DNA of 38,354 nt from CAYZBM01 sp964476705 (GCA_964476705.1 CAYZBM010000008.1:1-38354), one strand, 5' to 3'. Shown: positions 1 through 9,162, counted from the stretch's first letter. Translations and numbers: made by a program. The notes: generated from the letters alone by a model not told the origin.

Positions 1-3000
1 AAGTTAGATTAGTGTCAGCGCCAGAATTAAGATTCGAAGCTAAAATAGTTGTATCGTTGCCGGAAGTTATATTGATGTCAGCGCCAGCATTTAAACTACT
101 TTCATTATTAGTTAAATCATGTGCGTTAATTGAATGCGAGGTGGATGAAAAGCTACTCGATTTTTTCTCTTGTAAAATGTGGGCGTAGCTGTCTTGACTG
201 GAATAAATATTAACATCATTAGCTGCATTTAAATTTAAACTAGCGCCAGATTCAAGGTGGCTCCCTACTATATCAATATTATTGGCGCTAATATTTAAGT
301 TATTTTTAGCATTAATATAGGATGCAACATTAGTGGTGGTTTCAGTTAAATTATAATAAATTTTACCATAATCAATTTCAGATTTATTATATAAGGCAGC
401 AGAAGTAAAGCTCGCATCATTCGTCGCATTAATATCAACAGCGCCATTAATACTTTGAATTGCGGCGCCATAATTATTAAAATTATTACCGCTATTTAAA
501 GAAATATGATTAAAGGCAGAAATTTCTGCGCCAGATGAAATATAACTACTAATATGCGCGGGATTATTAGTAGATTCTAAGGCTAAAGATTTATTATTTA
601 TATTTCCTAAAATGCTTGTTAAACTTAAATCATTACCGGCTAATAATTGTCCACCAATATTATTGATGTCGTTATTAGCAATGAGTCCTAAATTATTCCC
701 CGCTAAAATAGTGCCACTATTATTTATATTATTGGTCGCAACTAGGTTTACGTTATTATCGGCTGTAATGCTTGCAACTCTGCCATTTTTTAACTCAATA
801 TTATTTTGCGCTAAATAAAGAGTTGGCACTAAAACTTTTTGCCCATCAATTATTTGTTCAACTGGCCAGATAATATTTGAGGAGAGTGCGGTAATTTGTT
901 CTTTAGTTAAACTAATCCCAACACTTAAATTAAGGGCAGTTTGTGAACTAACTGCATTATCCATTAAAGCTTGCATTTGACTTAAGTCAGTTGAGATGCC
1001 TTGGGCGATATATTTTTTACCAGTTGCCGCAAATATTTGGCTATTAATTAAATGGGTATCGTAAAAAGCATCACCTAGTAATTTGGTATTAGCCGGTGGC
1101 GTATAATGTAAGCGGTTCATTAAATAATCTGAGCCTAAAAATTTACTTTTATCAATAAAAGCAATATTAGTTTCAATTAAATAAGGAGTAACAGGATTTT
1201 TATCTTCTATAAATAAACCGCTACTGCCGCTAGGTAATTTTATTAAATTAAAAGCGCTAACGGCTGGGTTATAAGAAGGCGCGCTTGACCCATTATTATT
1301 TAAAGCAAGGCCTGTTTGACTAAGTTCTGTATCTGCAGTTGCGGTATTATTTATTACTTGCTCTAATTGACTATTATTAACATCATCTGGAGTGGTGATT
1401 GTGGCTGTCGTGCCTGGCGCTATATTTAAAGCTGGATTTGTTAAACTTGGCGCTTGCCCACCTAAATGGCTAGCCTCATTACTTATATCTGTGATATCTC
1501 CATTTACATCATGACCAGCACTAATGCTCCCTGCAATATGTACTGGAGCTTGCCGAGTTTTATTGCCGCGGCCGGGAACGAAGATATTGTAATAATTAGC
1601 ATTAAGAAACTGAGCATCGTTGATTGAATTATAAAATTCATAACGCCAGTCACCGCCTTGGTGGTGCATATTCTCAAAAATATACCATTCTTCAAGTAAG
1701 TAGCCGATATTTTGTACATCATTGGCTTGGATATTTACATCATGATTGGCGGCAATCTGGCTACCATCATTTTTAAGATTAGTAGCATTTATATTTATAT
1801 CATTACCAGAAAATATTCTACCATATTCAGTGGTGGTTCCGCTAATTTCAAATAACCAATAAAATTCATGAACTTTACCATTCGGCCCATCTGGATCAAA
1901 AGTATAATAATAAGGAGATGAATTTAATTCTTGATAAGAAGTACGATTATTAGTTAAACTGTCAGTTTGGATATTTATATCGCCAGTAAAGGCTTCGATT
2001 AACCCCGAGCTGTTAGTCAGGCTGGTATTCTTAGTGCCTGCAGCTTTTTGTAAAAAAATATTTCCGTTTAATGAAAGGATGCTACTGGTGTTATTATCGA
2101 CGCTATTGGCATTAATAGTCAGATCGCTATCTGCATAAATTACCGCATCATTTTGATTGAGTAGTGAATGATTTATATTTAAGGTAAGTGCATCGCCACT
2201 TGCAATTTGGCCATGATCATTTGTTAAATTATTGCTATTAATGGTGCCAGAACCTTCAGTAGTAATTTTACCACGATTAGTTATGCTGCCAAGTGGATTA
2301 TAAATACCTAAAGTTCCTGTGCTAACAATTGTTCCATTAGTATCGTTGATTAAATTTCTAGCAATATTTAGAGTAATTGCTGGCGCTGAAATTTCGCCAT
2401 CATTTATAATGTCTCCCTCTAATGTGGTAAGAATAACTGAAACGCCAGAAACCAATTTAGCATCACGACTATTGGTAATTGAACCGTGCCTCGAGGTAAG
2501 ATGAATATAATCGCCAACAATAATACTGGCATTATTGGTTATATAGCTGTCTGAGATAATATCAACATGACCACCACTATTAATATCACCATTAATTATT
2601 ACCGGCGCTTCTTGATCACGATCATCATTATTATTAGCAGTAGAAACGCCACCAATAAGAGCGCTTAAATTAATATTTATTACGCTATCGTCATTTAAGG
2701 CTAAAATTTTTCCATTAGTATTTTCTAGGCTCTTATCTGTATTGGTTATATCAATTTTATTGCCAGCTTGAGTTGAACCATTTTGATTATTGATATTTTT
2801 AATGGTTAAAATATTACCAGCATAAATTTGGCCATTATTATTGGTAATTTTATTGTTATTTAAAGTTAGATTTAAATTATGACCTGCAGAAATAACTCCA
2901 CTATCATTACTTCCGCTATTTGCGACTATATTTAGATCAGTTACGGCTAATATTTTGCCCAAATTATTATTAAAATTACCACTTATATTTATTGTAGCCT

Positions 3001-5728
3001 CGCCAGTAACTCCGAAGGCTCCAATATAACCATTATTATTGTCAAAATTAGCGCCAAAAATATAAAAAGCTTTGGACGTGCTTACAGCGCCCAAGCTATT
3101 GCTAAAATTAGCATTTAGGGCGTTTAAAGTAATATTGCCATTAGAGATAATCCCGCTTACAAGATTATGTGCATCATTTAAAACATAACTATTATCGTTG
3201 TTAATGCTCAAGGCCTTAAGGGAAATATCACCACTTGCTTGAATTAGACCGCTATTTTTTAAATAACCATCTAGTAGATTTACGCTGATTAAATTACCTG
3301 CTTTAATATTACCCAAACTATTATCAATAAACTCAAAACTAATTTGTTCATTATCAGTTAGGGTAATATTATTTCCGGCAATTATACCAATGATTTTATT
3401 TAAGGTCAGAGTATTCTTATTATCTAAAATATTTGCGGTAATAGTAATATTTTGTTGGGCTTGAATTAAACTATTATTACTAATAGTGCCGCCAGATATT
3501 AAAGAAATATTGCCATTTGAGCTGATTGCGCCTTTAGAATTATTAATATTGCCTGAGGTTTGGACAGATATATCACCACCGGCAATTATCCCTTGGATAA
3601 GATTATTATTTTCGAGTTTATAACTGCCGCTATTATCTAAACTTGCAGCACTAATTGTTATATTACCTATAGCCTCGATTAAACTATCATTAGTTATTTT
3701 CCCATGGGCTAAAATAGTTAAATTACCAGCTGCTGCAATTTTTCCAGAACTATTATCCACATTTTGTAAAATAATATTCTCGTTACCTTTTATAGTCAGG
3801 CTACCTATAGCTATAATTCCTTGCAGCTTGGAATTACTATTATCTAATTCTTTGCTGATAATATTTATATTGTTATTGCTGGTAATTAAGCCGCTATTTT
3901 GCAGGAGATTTTCTGCAATAATATTAAGATCTAGGATATTTGAAATTTCACCTTCATTATGAATTTCATTAGCGGCTAAATCAAGCTCCTGGCCTGCATT
4001 TAGTATGCCAGAGTTAGTGATATTTTTAGTTATTATATTAAGGTTATTATTGGCTTTGATTAATCTAGTGTTGCTTAAATTATTACTATTTATGTCAAGA
4101 TCTTGACCGGCAAAAATCGCACCATCATCATTAATAATATTGCCAGTAATATTTAAGCTAATAGCTTTTGAACTAATTATGCCTTTATCTAATAATCCCG
4201 CTTCATTTAAATGGAAACTATCGCTATTATCAAATATGCCGCTGGCAGTAATACTGATATTATCAGCACCATTAATAAGACCACTATTAATAATATCTCC
4301 AGCTGAATTTAAAGTAATTAATCCAAGGCTTAAAATTTGTGCTTTGTCATTAAATAAATAGCCTTGATTGGTTGTTAAATTTAAAAGCCCAGAACTATTT
4401 ATCGTGCCAATAATGCTATTATCTGCGCTGCTTACGGTATTTATTAAAGTTCCCGCTATTATATTTAAATTATTACTAGTTTGGATCAGGCCAGTATTAG
4501 TAAATATACCGCCTATATTAAAATTAAGATTAAAACTATTTAAAGTTCCAGCATTATTAAGATTATTTCTGCTATTTATTTCTAAAGAGGAAGTTTTATT
4601 GTCGGTATAACTATTATCTAAGTTAGCATCAACTGAAGCCATTATTGTAGTATTTCTGGCGATATTAGTATTATTTTTGCTAGTAATGCTAATATTTTTT
4701 TTGGCGGCAACTATACCGTTATTTATATTAATATCATGCCTGGCACTAATATTAGTATTATTTTCTGAGTAAGAATTACCTTCATGATTAACATCACCAG
4801 TTTGGGAACTAATATTAATATCATTTTTTGCCGCAGCATCTTTATAGGTTATATTGCCATCAGCGCTAATTATTATATCGGAGATATTACTTTTAAGGGG
4901 CCCTAAACTATTTACGCCAACTCCAGCTTCCGTGGCAATTAATTTAATTTTACCGGCATACATGCCACCAACTAAAGATGAATCAATAGCAACGTTAGGT
5001 TTAGGAGAATTATTAGCAGTTTTAGGAGTAATAGTTTTATTTTTATAATCAATAACATTGCGTCCCGTAACGATATTTAGTTCGCTTCCTGCGTCTATTT
5101 CAGCTTTAATTTTTGCAGCCCGACTATAAATATCAAAGGCTTCAAGATTGGTTGCGTTAATTACCGTTCCTGAGAAAGAAATTTCACCATCATCAACATC
5201 AAGACTAAGTAAATTACCTGCATTATCTATAACTGGTCTGCCGGTTGATAAGGTAACTTTTGGAGTATTGATAAAACTACAATTATTACAAGAAATTCCG
5301 TTGGGATTTGCAAAAATATATTCGGCCTTATCACCAAAAATTTCTGTAGCCCCATTAATAGCTGAAGCATTAGTGCTAGTGACTTCGTTTAAAATTATTT
5401 TTGCAGTTTTGCCATTTACAAAATTAGGATTACCTAAAATAAAACCACCTAATGTTGATTGACCAATATTGGTTGAGTTATTTAAAATAACTCCTCGCGT
5501 ATCAACATTATAATCGGTATATTTATTGTGCGATAAGCCAGCAGCATTAGGCTTAGCAATATTTATTAAAGGAATGTTGTTGGGGCTTACGTCAATAATT
5601 GGTCTTTGTTCGATCGGAGCTGCATTATCAACAGTGATGCCATTGCTGGCATAAGCTAAGACTGGCTCAAATGCCAAAAAAATTGACAACAGCCACACTA
5701 GCAGTGTTTTAAAAAAATTACCTATCAT
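1..5728 (-). CDS. Two-partner-secretion exoprotein, FHA/CdiA-like (partial, C-terminus beyond window)
   Basis: I read the minus strand codon by codon from ATG at 5728 to the left edge. It stays open for about 1909 codons and is still open at base 1. Residues 1-27 form a signal peptide ending near VLAYA. Next comes a TPS secretion domain with NPNF at 100-103, ILNEVTS at 112-118 and NPNGI at 141-145, the hallmarks recognised by a TpsB/FhaC outer-membrane transporter. The middle is a long series of N/I/G-rich repeats typical of a beta-helix filament. Residues ~1497-1638 contain PYLIETN, GSDYLMNRL, LLGDAFYD, ALMDNA and LTKEQITAL, which match a conserved block of CdiA and FHA exoproteins, and filament repeats resume after it. 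The role is adhesion or contact-dependent inhibition at the cell surface. No TpsB partner, toxin tip or immunity gene is in view. The family call is firm; the CDI role is inferred. Confidence 0.93.
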   Translation of the reverse strand, partial: MIGNFFKTLLVWLLSIFLAFEPVLAYASNGITVDNAAPIEQRPIIDVSPNNIPLINIAKPNAAGLSHNKYTDYNVDTRGVILNNSTNIGQSTLGGFILGNPNFVNGKTAKIILNEVTSTNASAINGATEIFGDKAEYIFANPNGISCNNCSFINTPKVTLSTGRPVIDNAGNLLSLDVDDGEISFSGTVINATNLEAFDIYSRAAKIKAEIDAGSELNIVTGRNVIDYKNKTITPKTANNSPKPNVAIDSSLVGGMYAGKIKLIATEAGVGVNSLGPLKSNISDIIISADGNITYKDAAAKNDINISSQTGDVNHEGNSYSENNTNISARHDININNGIVAAKKNISITSKNNTNIARNTTIMASVDANLDNSYTDNKTSSLEINSRNNLNNAGTLNSFNLNFNIGGIFTNTGLIQTSNNLNIIAGTLINTVSSADNSIIGTINSSGLLNLTTNQGYLFNDKAQILSLGLITLNSAGDIINSGLINGADNISITASGIFDNSDSFHLNEAGLLDKGIISSKAISLNITGNIINDDGAIFAGQDLDINSNNLSNTRLIKANNNLNIITKNITNSGILNAGQELDLAANEIHNEGEISNILDLNIIAENLLQNSGLITSNNNINIISKELDNSNSKLQGIIAIGSLTIKGNENIILQNVDNSSGKIAAAGNLTILAHGKITNDSLIEAIGNITISAASLDNSGSYKLENNNLIQGIIAGGDISVQTSGNINNSKGAISSNGNISLISGGTISNNSLIQAQQNITITANILDNKNTLTLNKIIGIIAGNNITLTDNEQISFEFIDNSLGNIKAGNLISVNLLDGYLKNSGLIQASGDISLKALSINNDNSYVLNDAHNLVSGIISNGNITLNALNANFSNSLGAVSTSKAFYIFGANFDNNNGYIGAFGVTGEATINISGNFNNNLGKILAVTDLNIVANSGSNDSGVISAGHNLNLTLNNNKITNNNGQIYAGNILTIKNINNQNGSTQAGNKIDITNTDKSLENTNGKILALNDDSVININLSALIGGVSTANNNDDRDQEAPVIINGDINSGGHVDIISDSYITNNASIIVGDYIHLTSRHGSITNSRDAKLVSGVSVILTTLEGDIINDGEISAPAITLNIARNLINDTNGTIVSTGTLGIYNPLGSITNRGKITTEGSGTINSNNLTNDHGQIASGDALTLNINHSLLNQNDAVIYADSDLTINANSVDNNTSSILSLNGNIFLQKAAGTKNTSLTNSSGLIEAFTGDINIQTDSLTNNRTSYQELNSSPYYYTFDPDGPNGKVHEFYWLFEISGTTTEYGRIFSGNDININATNLKNDGSQIAANHDVNIQANDVQNIGYLLEEWYIFENMHHQGGDWRYEFYNSINDAQFLNANYYNIFVPGRGNKTRQAPVHIAGSISAGHDVNGDITDISNEASHLGGQAPSLTNPALNIAPGTTATITTPDDVNNSQLEQVINNTATADTELSQTGLALNNNGSSAPSYNPAVSAFNLIKLPSGSSGLFIEDKNPVTPYLIETNIAFIDKSKFLGSDYLMNRLHYTPPANTKLLGDAFYDTHLINSQIFAATGKKYIAQGISTDLSQMQALMDNAVSSQTALNLSVGISLTKEQITALSSNIIWPVEQIIDGQKVLVPTLYLAQNNIELKNGRVASITADNNVNLVATNNINNSGTILAGNNLGLIANNDINNIGGQLLAGNDLSLTSILGNINNKSLALESTNNPAHISSYISSGAEISAFNHISLNSGNNFNNYGAAIQSINGAVDINATNDASFTSAALYNKSEIDYGKIYYNLTETTTNVASYINAKNNLNISANNIDIVGSHLESGASLNLNAANDVNIYSSQDSYAHILQEKKSSSFSSTSHSINAHDLTNNESSLNAGADINITSGNDTTILASNLNSGADTNLT

Positions 5729-5839
5729 TATTTAAGAGACCAGAAATTACCCTACTTGAACCTATTGTTAAGTCGTATATTAGATACATCCATAATTTAC
5801 AATTAAAAGTTGTGATAAAAGTAATTATTTTCTATAAAA

Positions 5840-6835
5840 TTAAATTTTTATCTCGCAGTAAGGGATGTCGTTTGCAGGATTTTTTGTAGTTTTAGGAGAA
5901 AGATTTGGACCATAGGCCCTTAGGTCTTTAAATATTTTGGGGCTTAGATTGGCTATTTTAATTAAATAGTTAGATAAAGAGATAATTCTTTTTTCGGCTA
6001 ATTTTTTGCTAAATTCATTTTTTTCATTTTTTGCAGCATGGCAGAATATTTTTACTTCCTTGGGGTTTCTAAGTTTTAACTTAAGTGCCAAAGCTTCTAG
6101 CTCTTTTTTAGAGCTTTCTTCAGTTATAAGTTTGTTAGCTAGAAAATAGATTTTATAATTATCTACTAAGGTTATTTTAGCTTCTGCTTTGCCTTTCTTA
6201 TTTTTAGAAGGAGTGTTATCGAGCCAATTATTTATCATTGGATCTTGAGGATTTATAGGCTTAAGTTCTTTTGTTTCTGGGTCTGTAATGAATATTGGTT
6301 TGATTTTAATTCTATCTATAGTATCGCCGCTTATTTTTTCTTTAGCCTTGTAATATTCATTATGGCAATTTAAAGCTGATTGTTTTTTATGGGCTTCTTG
6401 TTTTACATAGCAATCAAACATTACTTGAAGTTTCGCCATATCAGTTGGATATCTGGTTGCGATATTATTATTAAGGTTATTTAAGATAAATCTTCTTTCT
6501 AAAAATAATTCCTCTGCTCGATCATTAGGTAGGCCAAGTATTTCAGTCGCCGTCGGTAAAACTGACTCTCCATTCCCTGCGTTTAAAGATTTTGCTGAAT
6601 AAAATTTAGCTAAAGATTTATTTCCGGCTTGCCATTCTTGCTCTGATAGCTTCATATATTCTACTTTTAAAGCATCTGCAAAAGGAGTCTTTTTCTGCAG
6701 ATCTTTACTTCCAGTGCGATTATCTGTTGATTTTTGATTACTATTAGCTATTTTTTTTTGTAAAATTTGTTGGCAAGAAGTTGTGAGCAGTAATATGCAC
6801 GCAAGTATCAAGTGAAAGTTGAAAATTTTTAGCAT
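5840..6835 (-). CDS. OmpA-like C-terminal domain lipoprotein
   Basis: Predicted outer-membrane lipoprotein of 331 residues. I chose the ATG at 6835 over the in-frame ATG at 6847 because it gives a clean signal peptide (MLKIFNFHL, then a hydrophobic run) ending at LTTSC, with Cys21 as the lipidation site. The body is charged and low in hydrophobicity. The C-terminal ~90 residues follow the OmpA/MotB/Pal pattern: a beta strand (VKIFCHA), a KKLAEKRIISLSNYL helix where family members have N-x-x-L-S-x-x-R-A, then an AYGPN strand. This suggests non-covalent peptidoglycan binding, though the usual Asp/Arg pair is not clearly kept. It lies 111 bp upstream of the exoprotein gene on the same strand and is divergent from ispH. 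It could be co-transcribed with the exoprotein, but the gap leaves room for a separate promoter. It is not a TpsB transporter. Confidence 0.7.
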   Translation of the reverse strand: MLKIFNFHLILACILLLTTSCQQILQKKIANSNQKSTDNRTGSKDLQKKTPFADALKVEYMKLSEQEWQAGNKSLAKFYSAKSLNAGNGESVLPTATEILGLPNDRAEELFLERRFILNNLNNNIATRYPTDMAKLQVMFDCYVKQEAHKKQSALNCHNEYYKAKEKISGDTIDRIKIKPIFITDPETKELKPINPQDPMINNWLDNTPSKNKKGKAEAKITLVDNYKIYFLANKLITEESSKKELEALALKLKLRNPKEVKIFCHAAKNEKNEFSKKLAEKRIISLSNYLIKIANLSPKIFKDLRAYGPNLSPKTTKNPANDIPYCEIKI

Positions 6836-6863
6836 AGACTCAACCAAAGGTAATTGAAATTTA

Positions 6864-6916
6864 ATTTTAGCGAATTTTTAATAATAATTGCAAGTGGTCC
6901 ATTTTAGCACTATGGT
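6864..6916. promoter_or_regulatory. Candidate divergent promoter pair sharing one palindromic -35 box
   Basis: The self-complementary hexamer TTGCAA (6888-6893) can act as a -35 box in both directions. On the plus strand, 17 bp later, is TATGGT (6911-6916), ahead of ispH. On the minus strand, 18 bp away, is TAAAAT (6869-6864), ahead of the lipoprotein gene. Spacing fits sigma70 on both sides, but box quality is modest (-35 4/6 both ways; -10 4/6 and 5/6). This is a prediction from sequence only. Confidence 0.35.
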
Positions 6917-6951
6917 TATGGTTTAGTAAATGATAAAATATATTGATAATT

Positions 6952-7899
6952 ATGGAAATATTTTTAGCGCAACCTAGAGGATTCTGTGCCGGAGTTAAAA
7001 GAGCTATTCAAATTGTGGAAATGGCTTTAGAAATATATGGCCCGCCAATTTATGTTCGACATGAAATAGTTCATAATAAATTTGTAGTAGAATCATTAAA
7101 GGCAAAAGGCGTTATTTTTGTTAATGATATTGCAGAAGTTCCAGAAAATTCTATTACAATTTTTAGCGCTCATGGTGTAGCTGAGGAAGTCGAAAATCAA
7201 GCAAAAAAAAGAAATCTCCCAGTAATTGATGCTACTTGTCCTTTAGTTACTAAAGTGCATAGAGAGGCTATTATTAATGATAATGAAGGTCGGGAAATTA
7301 TTTTAATTGGTCATTCTGGACATCCGGAAGTTGAAGGGACCTCAGGAAGAGTAAAACAGCAAGTATTGTTGGTTGAATCTTTGAGTGATGTAGAAAAACT
7401 AGAAGTTAAAAATCCAGATAACTTGGCTTATGTTACTCAAACTACTTTAAGCGTTGATGACACTAAAAATATTATAGAACAGTTAAAAATTAGATTTCCT
7501 AATATCAAAGGTCCTGATTTAAAAAATATTTGTTATGCGACTCAAAATAGACAAAATTCAGTTCGAGATTTAGCAAAAATTGTTGATTTAATATTAGTTA
7601 TTGGGGCAAAAAATAGCTCAAATTCTAATAGATTGCGTGACCTAGCAAAAGAATGTAATGTTGCGGCCTACTTAATTGATGATGAAAAAGACATTAAACT
7701 TGATTGGTTTAAAGAAGTTAAAAAAATAGGTATAACCGCTGGAGCGTCGGCTCCGGAGACTATTATTCAACAAGTTATATTTTCTTTAAAAGATAGCTTT
7801 AATGCTAGCCTTAGAATAATGGATGGTATTGAAGAAAATGTAATTTTTAAATTACCAAAGGAAGTAACTAATAATATTTTAAAAGCCGGAGTTAAGTAG
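6952..7899 (+). CDS. ispH: 4-hydroxy-3-methylbut-2-enyl diphosphate reductase IspH (LytB)
   Basis: Last enzyme of the MEP isoprenoid pathway. This [4Fe-4S] enzyme converts HMBPP to IPP and DMAPP in the cytoplasm. A TTG at 6943 would add three residues, but starting at ATG 6952 places the key residues exactly as in E. coli: Cys12 (GFCAG), His41, His74 (SAHGV), Cys96 (DATCPLV), His124 and Glu126 (GHSGHPEVEGT). The third cluster Cys is Cys194 in ICYATQNRQ. The length of 315 residues is normal. The tatB-like gene begins at the very next base after the stop codon, so the two are probably one transcript, ending at the terminator near 8346-8377. In a host-associated bacterium this pathway supplies isoprenoids for undecaprenyl phosphate and quinones. 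Confidence 0.97.
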   Translation: MEIFLAQPRGFCAGVKRAIQIVEMALEIYGPPIYVRHEIVHNKFVVESLKAKGVIFVNDIAEVPENSITIFSAHGVAEEVENQAKKRNLPVIDATCPLVTKVHREAIINDNEGREIILIGHSGHPEVEGTSGRVKQQVLLVESLSDVEKLEVKNPDNLAYVTQTTLSVDDTKNIIEQLKIRFPNIKGPDLKNICYATQNRQNSVRDLAKIVDLILVIGAKNSSNSNRLRDLAKECNVAAYLIDDEKDIKLDWFKEVKKIGITAGASAPETIIQQVIFSLKDSFNASLRIMDGIEENVIFKLPKEVTNNILKAGVK

Positions 7900-8220
7900 A
7901 TGCTTGGCTTATCTTTTGCAGAATTATTAGTTATATTGGGAGTTGCATTATTTTTTATTAAGCTTGAGGATGTTCCTCATATTATTAAATTTGTTCGTGA
8001 TACAAAAAATAAAGCAATAGAGTTAAAAAATGAGCTGATCGCGGCTTTTAGTGATATTGAAGAATTAAAAGAAATAAAAGAAGAAATTAAAGGCGCAAAA
8101 GAAGAAATAAAAACAATTATAGATTTAGATGGAAATCCACAAAGAGCCTATAATATAGATGAAGTTTCAGTAGATATAAAAAAAGCCATGGATGAATTCC
8201 AACAAAAACAAAGAAATTGA
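7900..8220 (+). CDS. Sec-independent (Tat) translocase subunit, TatA/TatB family
   Basis: 106-residue protein with the TatA/TatB plan: a single N-terminal membrane helix (FAELLVILGVALFFI, ~6-20), a short hinge (KLEDVP, where family members have GPxxLP), an amphipathic helix (HIIKFVRDTKNKAIELKNEL), and an acidic/basic helical tail to ~75. The Glu near the start of the membrane segment and the long helical tail look more like TatB than TatA, but the hinge Gly-Pro is replaced. ATG directly follows the ispH stop codon with no gap, implying translational coupling. No tatC or second tatA is in this window. It would help export folded proteins carrying twin-arginine signals. The family call is good; the A versus B assignment is uncertain. 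Confidence 0.75.
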   Translation: MLGLSFAELLVILGVALFFIKLEDVPHIIKFVRDTKNKAIELKNELIAAFSDIEELKEIKEEIKGAKEEIKTIIDLDGNPQRAYNIDEVSVDIKKAMDEFQQKQRN

Positions 8221-8345
8221 TTCTTTTTGCTAATTATAGCTCTTATTAGCCATATTATTTAAAGATTCTTAGCGAATAATCTAACTTTCAATTATTATAT
8301 AATAATAATCATTGAATTATAAAAAAAATGTATTATTAGTATAAC

Positions 8346-8377
8346 AAAACTAAAAGTTTTTAAACTTTTAGTTTTTT
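8346..8377 (+). terminator. Rho-independent terminator after ispH-tat
   Basis: Perfect 14-bp inverted repeat: AAAACTAAAAGTTT (8346-8359), a 2-base centre, and AAACTTTTAGTTTT (8362-8375), with T residues to 8377. The stem is AT-rich, and because it is A-flanked on the left and T-flanked on the right it could work in both directions. It lies between the tat gene and chpT, so chpT would need a promoter close to or past the hairpin, or read-through. Confidence 0.7.
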
Positions 8378-8389
8378 GTAGTTTATTTA

Positions 8390-8410
8390 AAAGGGGAATT
8401 AAAGGGGAAT
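8390..8410 (+). promoter_or_regulatory. Tandem duplicated Shine-Dalgarno site before chpT
   Basis: The 10-mer AAAGGGGAAT occurs twice, at 8390-8399 and 8401-8410, with an 11-bp period. The second copy puts GGGG 8 bases before the chpT ATG (8416), a good ribosome-binding distance. The first copy is too far away to serve this start and has no ATG of its own. Confidence 0.55.
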
Positions 8411-8415
8411 ATAAT

Positions 8416-9057
8416 ATGCAAAAAAAAGATGATCTTAGTTTATCTGAAATAGTAACAGTGAAGCTCTGCCATGATCTGGCTGGTCCTCTTGGTGCTATAA
8501 ATAATGGAATGGAATTATTTCAAGATAGTGATTCTAGTTTACATTTAGAATCAGTTAATCTGGTAAGTATGAGTGCTAAAGAAGCAGTCTACAAATTGCT
8601 TTATTATAGGCAGGCCTATGGCACAGTTAATGCTGAAGGCGAAAGTAATATTGAGTCTTTCAAAAAATTAGTGGAAGATTTTTTTGCTACAAGCAAAGTA
8701 AAGATTGAATGGGATATTCCGGCAACAAGCTCAACCGCAGCCTTAACTATTTCTAATATAGCTTTAAAAATTGCATTAAATGCAATATTGGTTGTAACTG
8801 GAGCGATGATTCTGGGTGGGACTTTAAAAATTAAAATTAATAAATATTTTGATAAATTTCAGATATATCTTAAAGGGTTTAGTGAAATGATAAAAATTGC
8901 TCCAGAAATTATAGCTATTTTGTCAGCTAGTGAACCTGCAAAGCCAACAGTAAAAGAAATAAATGCTTATTTGGCAGTTAAGTTAGCGCATTTGCAGGGA
9001 AATAAAATTACAATCTCTCACGATAACAATAATATTGCCTTAAGTGTTTTAAAATAG
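8416..9057 (+). CDS. chpT: Histidine phosphotransferase ChpT
   Basis: 213-residue cytoplasmic protein of the ChpT (DUF2328) family. It carries phosphate from the hybrid kinase CckA to the response regulators CtrA and CpdR in the alphaproteobacterial cell-cycle relay. The phospho-accepting His is His19 in LCHDLAGPLGAINNGMEL, the family signature, in helix 1 of a dimeric four-helix bundle. Residues ~85-213 correspond to the degenerate, non-ATP-binding kinase-like domain, and I see no intact G-boxes. The start is fixed by a GGGG ribosome-binding site 8 bases upstream. It is a lone gene between the ispH-tat terminator and fumC. Neither cckA nor ctrA is in this window. Its presence strongly supports an alphaproteobacterial origin. 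Confidence 0.88.
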   Translation: MQKKDDLSLSEIVTVKLCHDLAGPLGAINNGMELFQDSDSSLHLESVNLVSMSAKEAVYKLLYYRQAYGTVNAEGESNIESFKKLVEDFFATSKVKIEWDIPATSSTAALTISNIALKIALNAILVVTGAMILGGTLKIKINKYFDKFQIYLKGFSEMIKIAPEIIAILSASEPAKPTVKEINAYLAVKLAHLQGNKITISHDNNNIALSVLK

Positions 9058-9083
9058 CTTTTTTTGTTAAAGGCATAAACTAT

Positions 9084-9112
9084 TTGCCATTTATAAAACT
9101 AGCTATTATATA
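9084..9112 (+). promoter_or_regulatory. Candidate sigma70 promoter for fumC
   Basis: TTGCCA (9084-9089; 5 of 6 to consensus), a 17-bp spacer, then TATATA (9107-9112; 4 of 6). Predicted start is near 9119, about 44 bases before the fumC ATG, which itself has GGAG at 9151-9154. Confidence 0.5.
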
Positions 9113-9162
9113 AGTTTTCGCTTAAGTTTTTTAGCGATCACAGATATTTTGGAGTGTAGTAT

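Noticed and set aside
612..5462. Several 60-104-codon plus-strand frames across 612-5462
   Set aside because: They are antisense to the single minus-strand exoprotein frame, which stays open for 1909 codons and carries clear family motifs. Their Ile/Leu/Pro-rich products are what the reverse of N/I/G-rich repeats gives.
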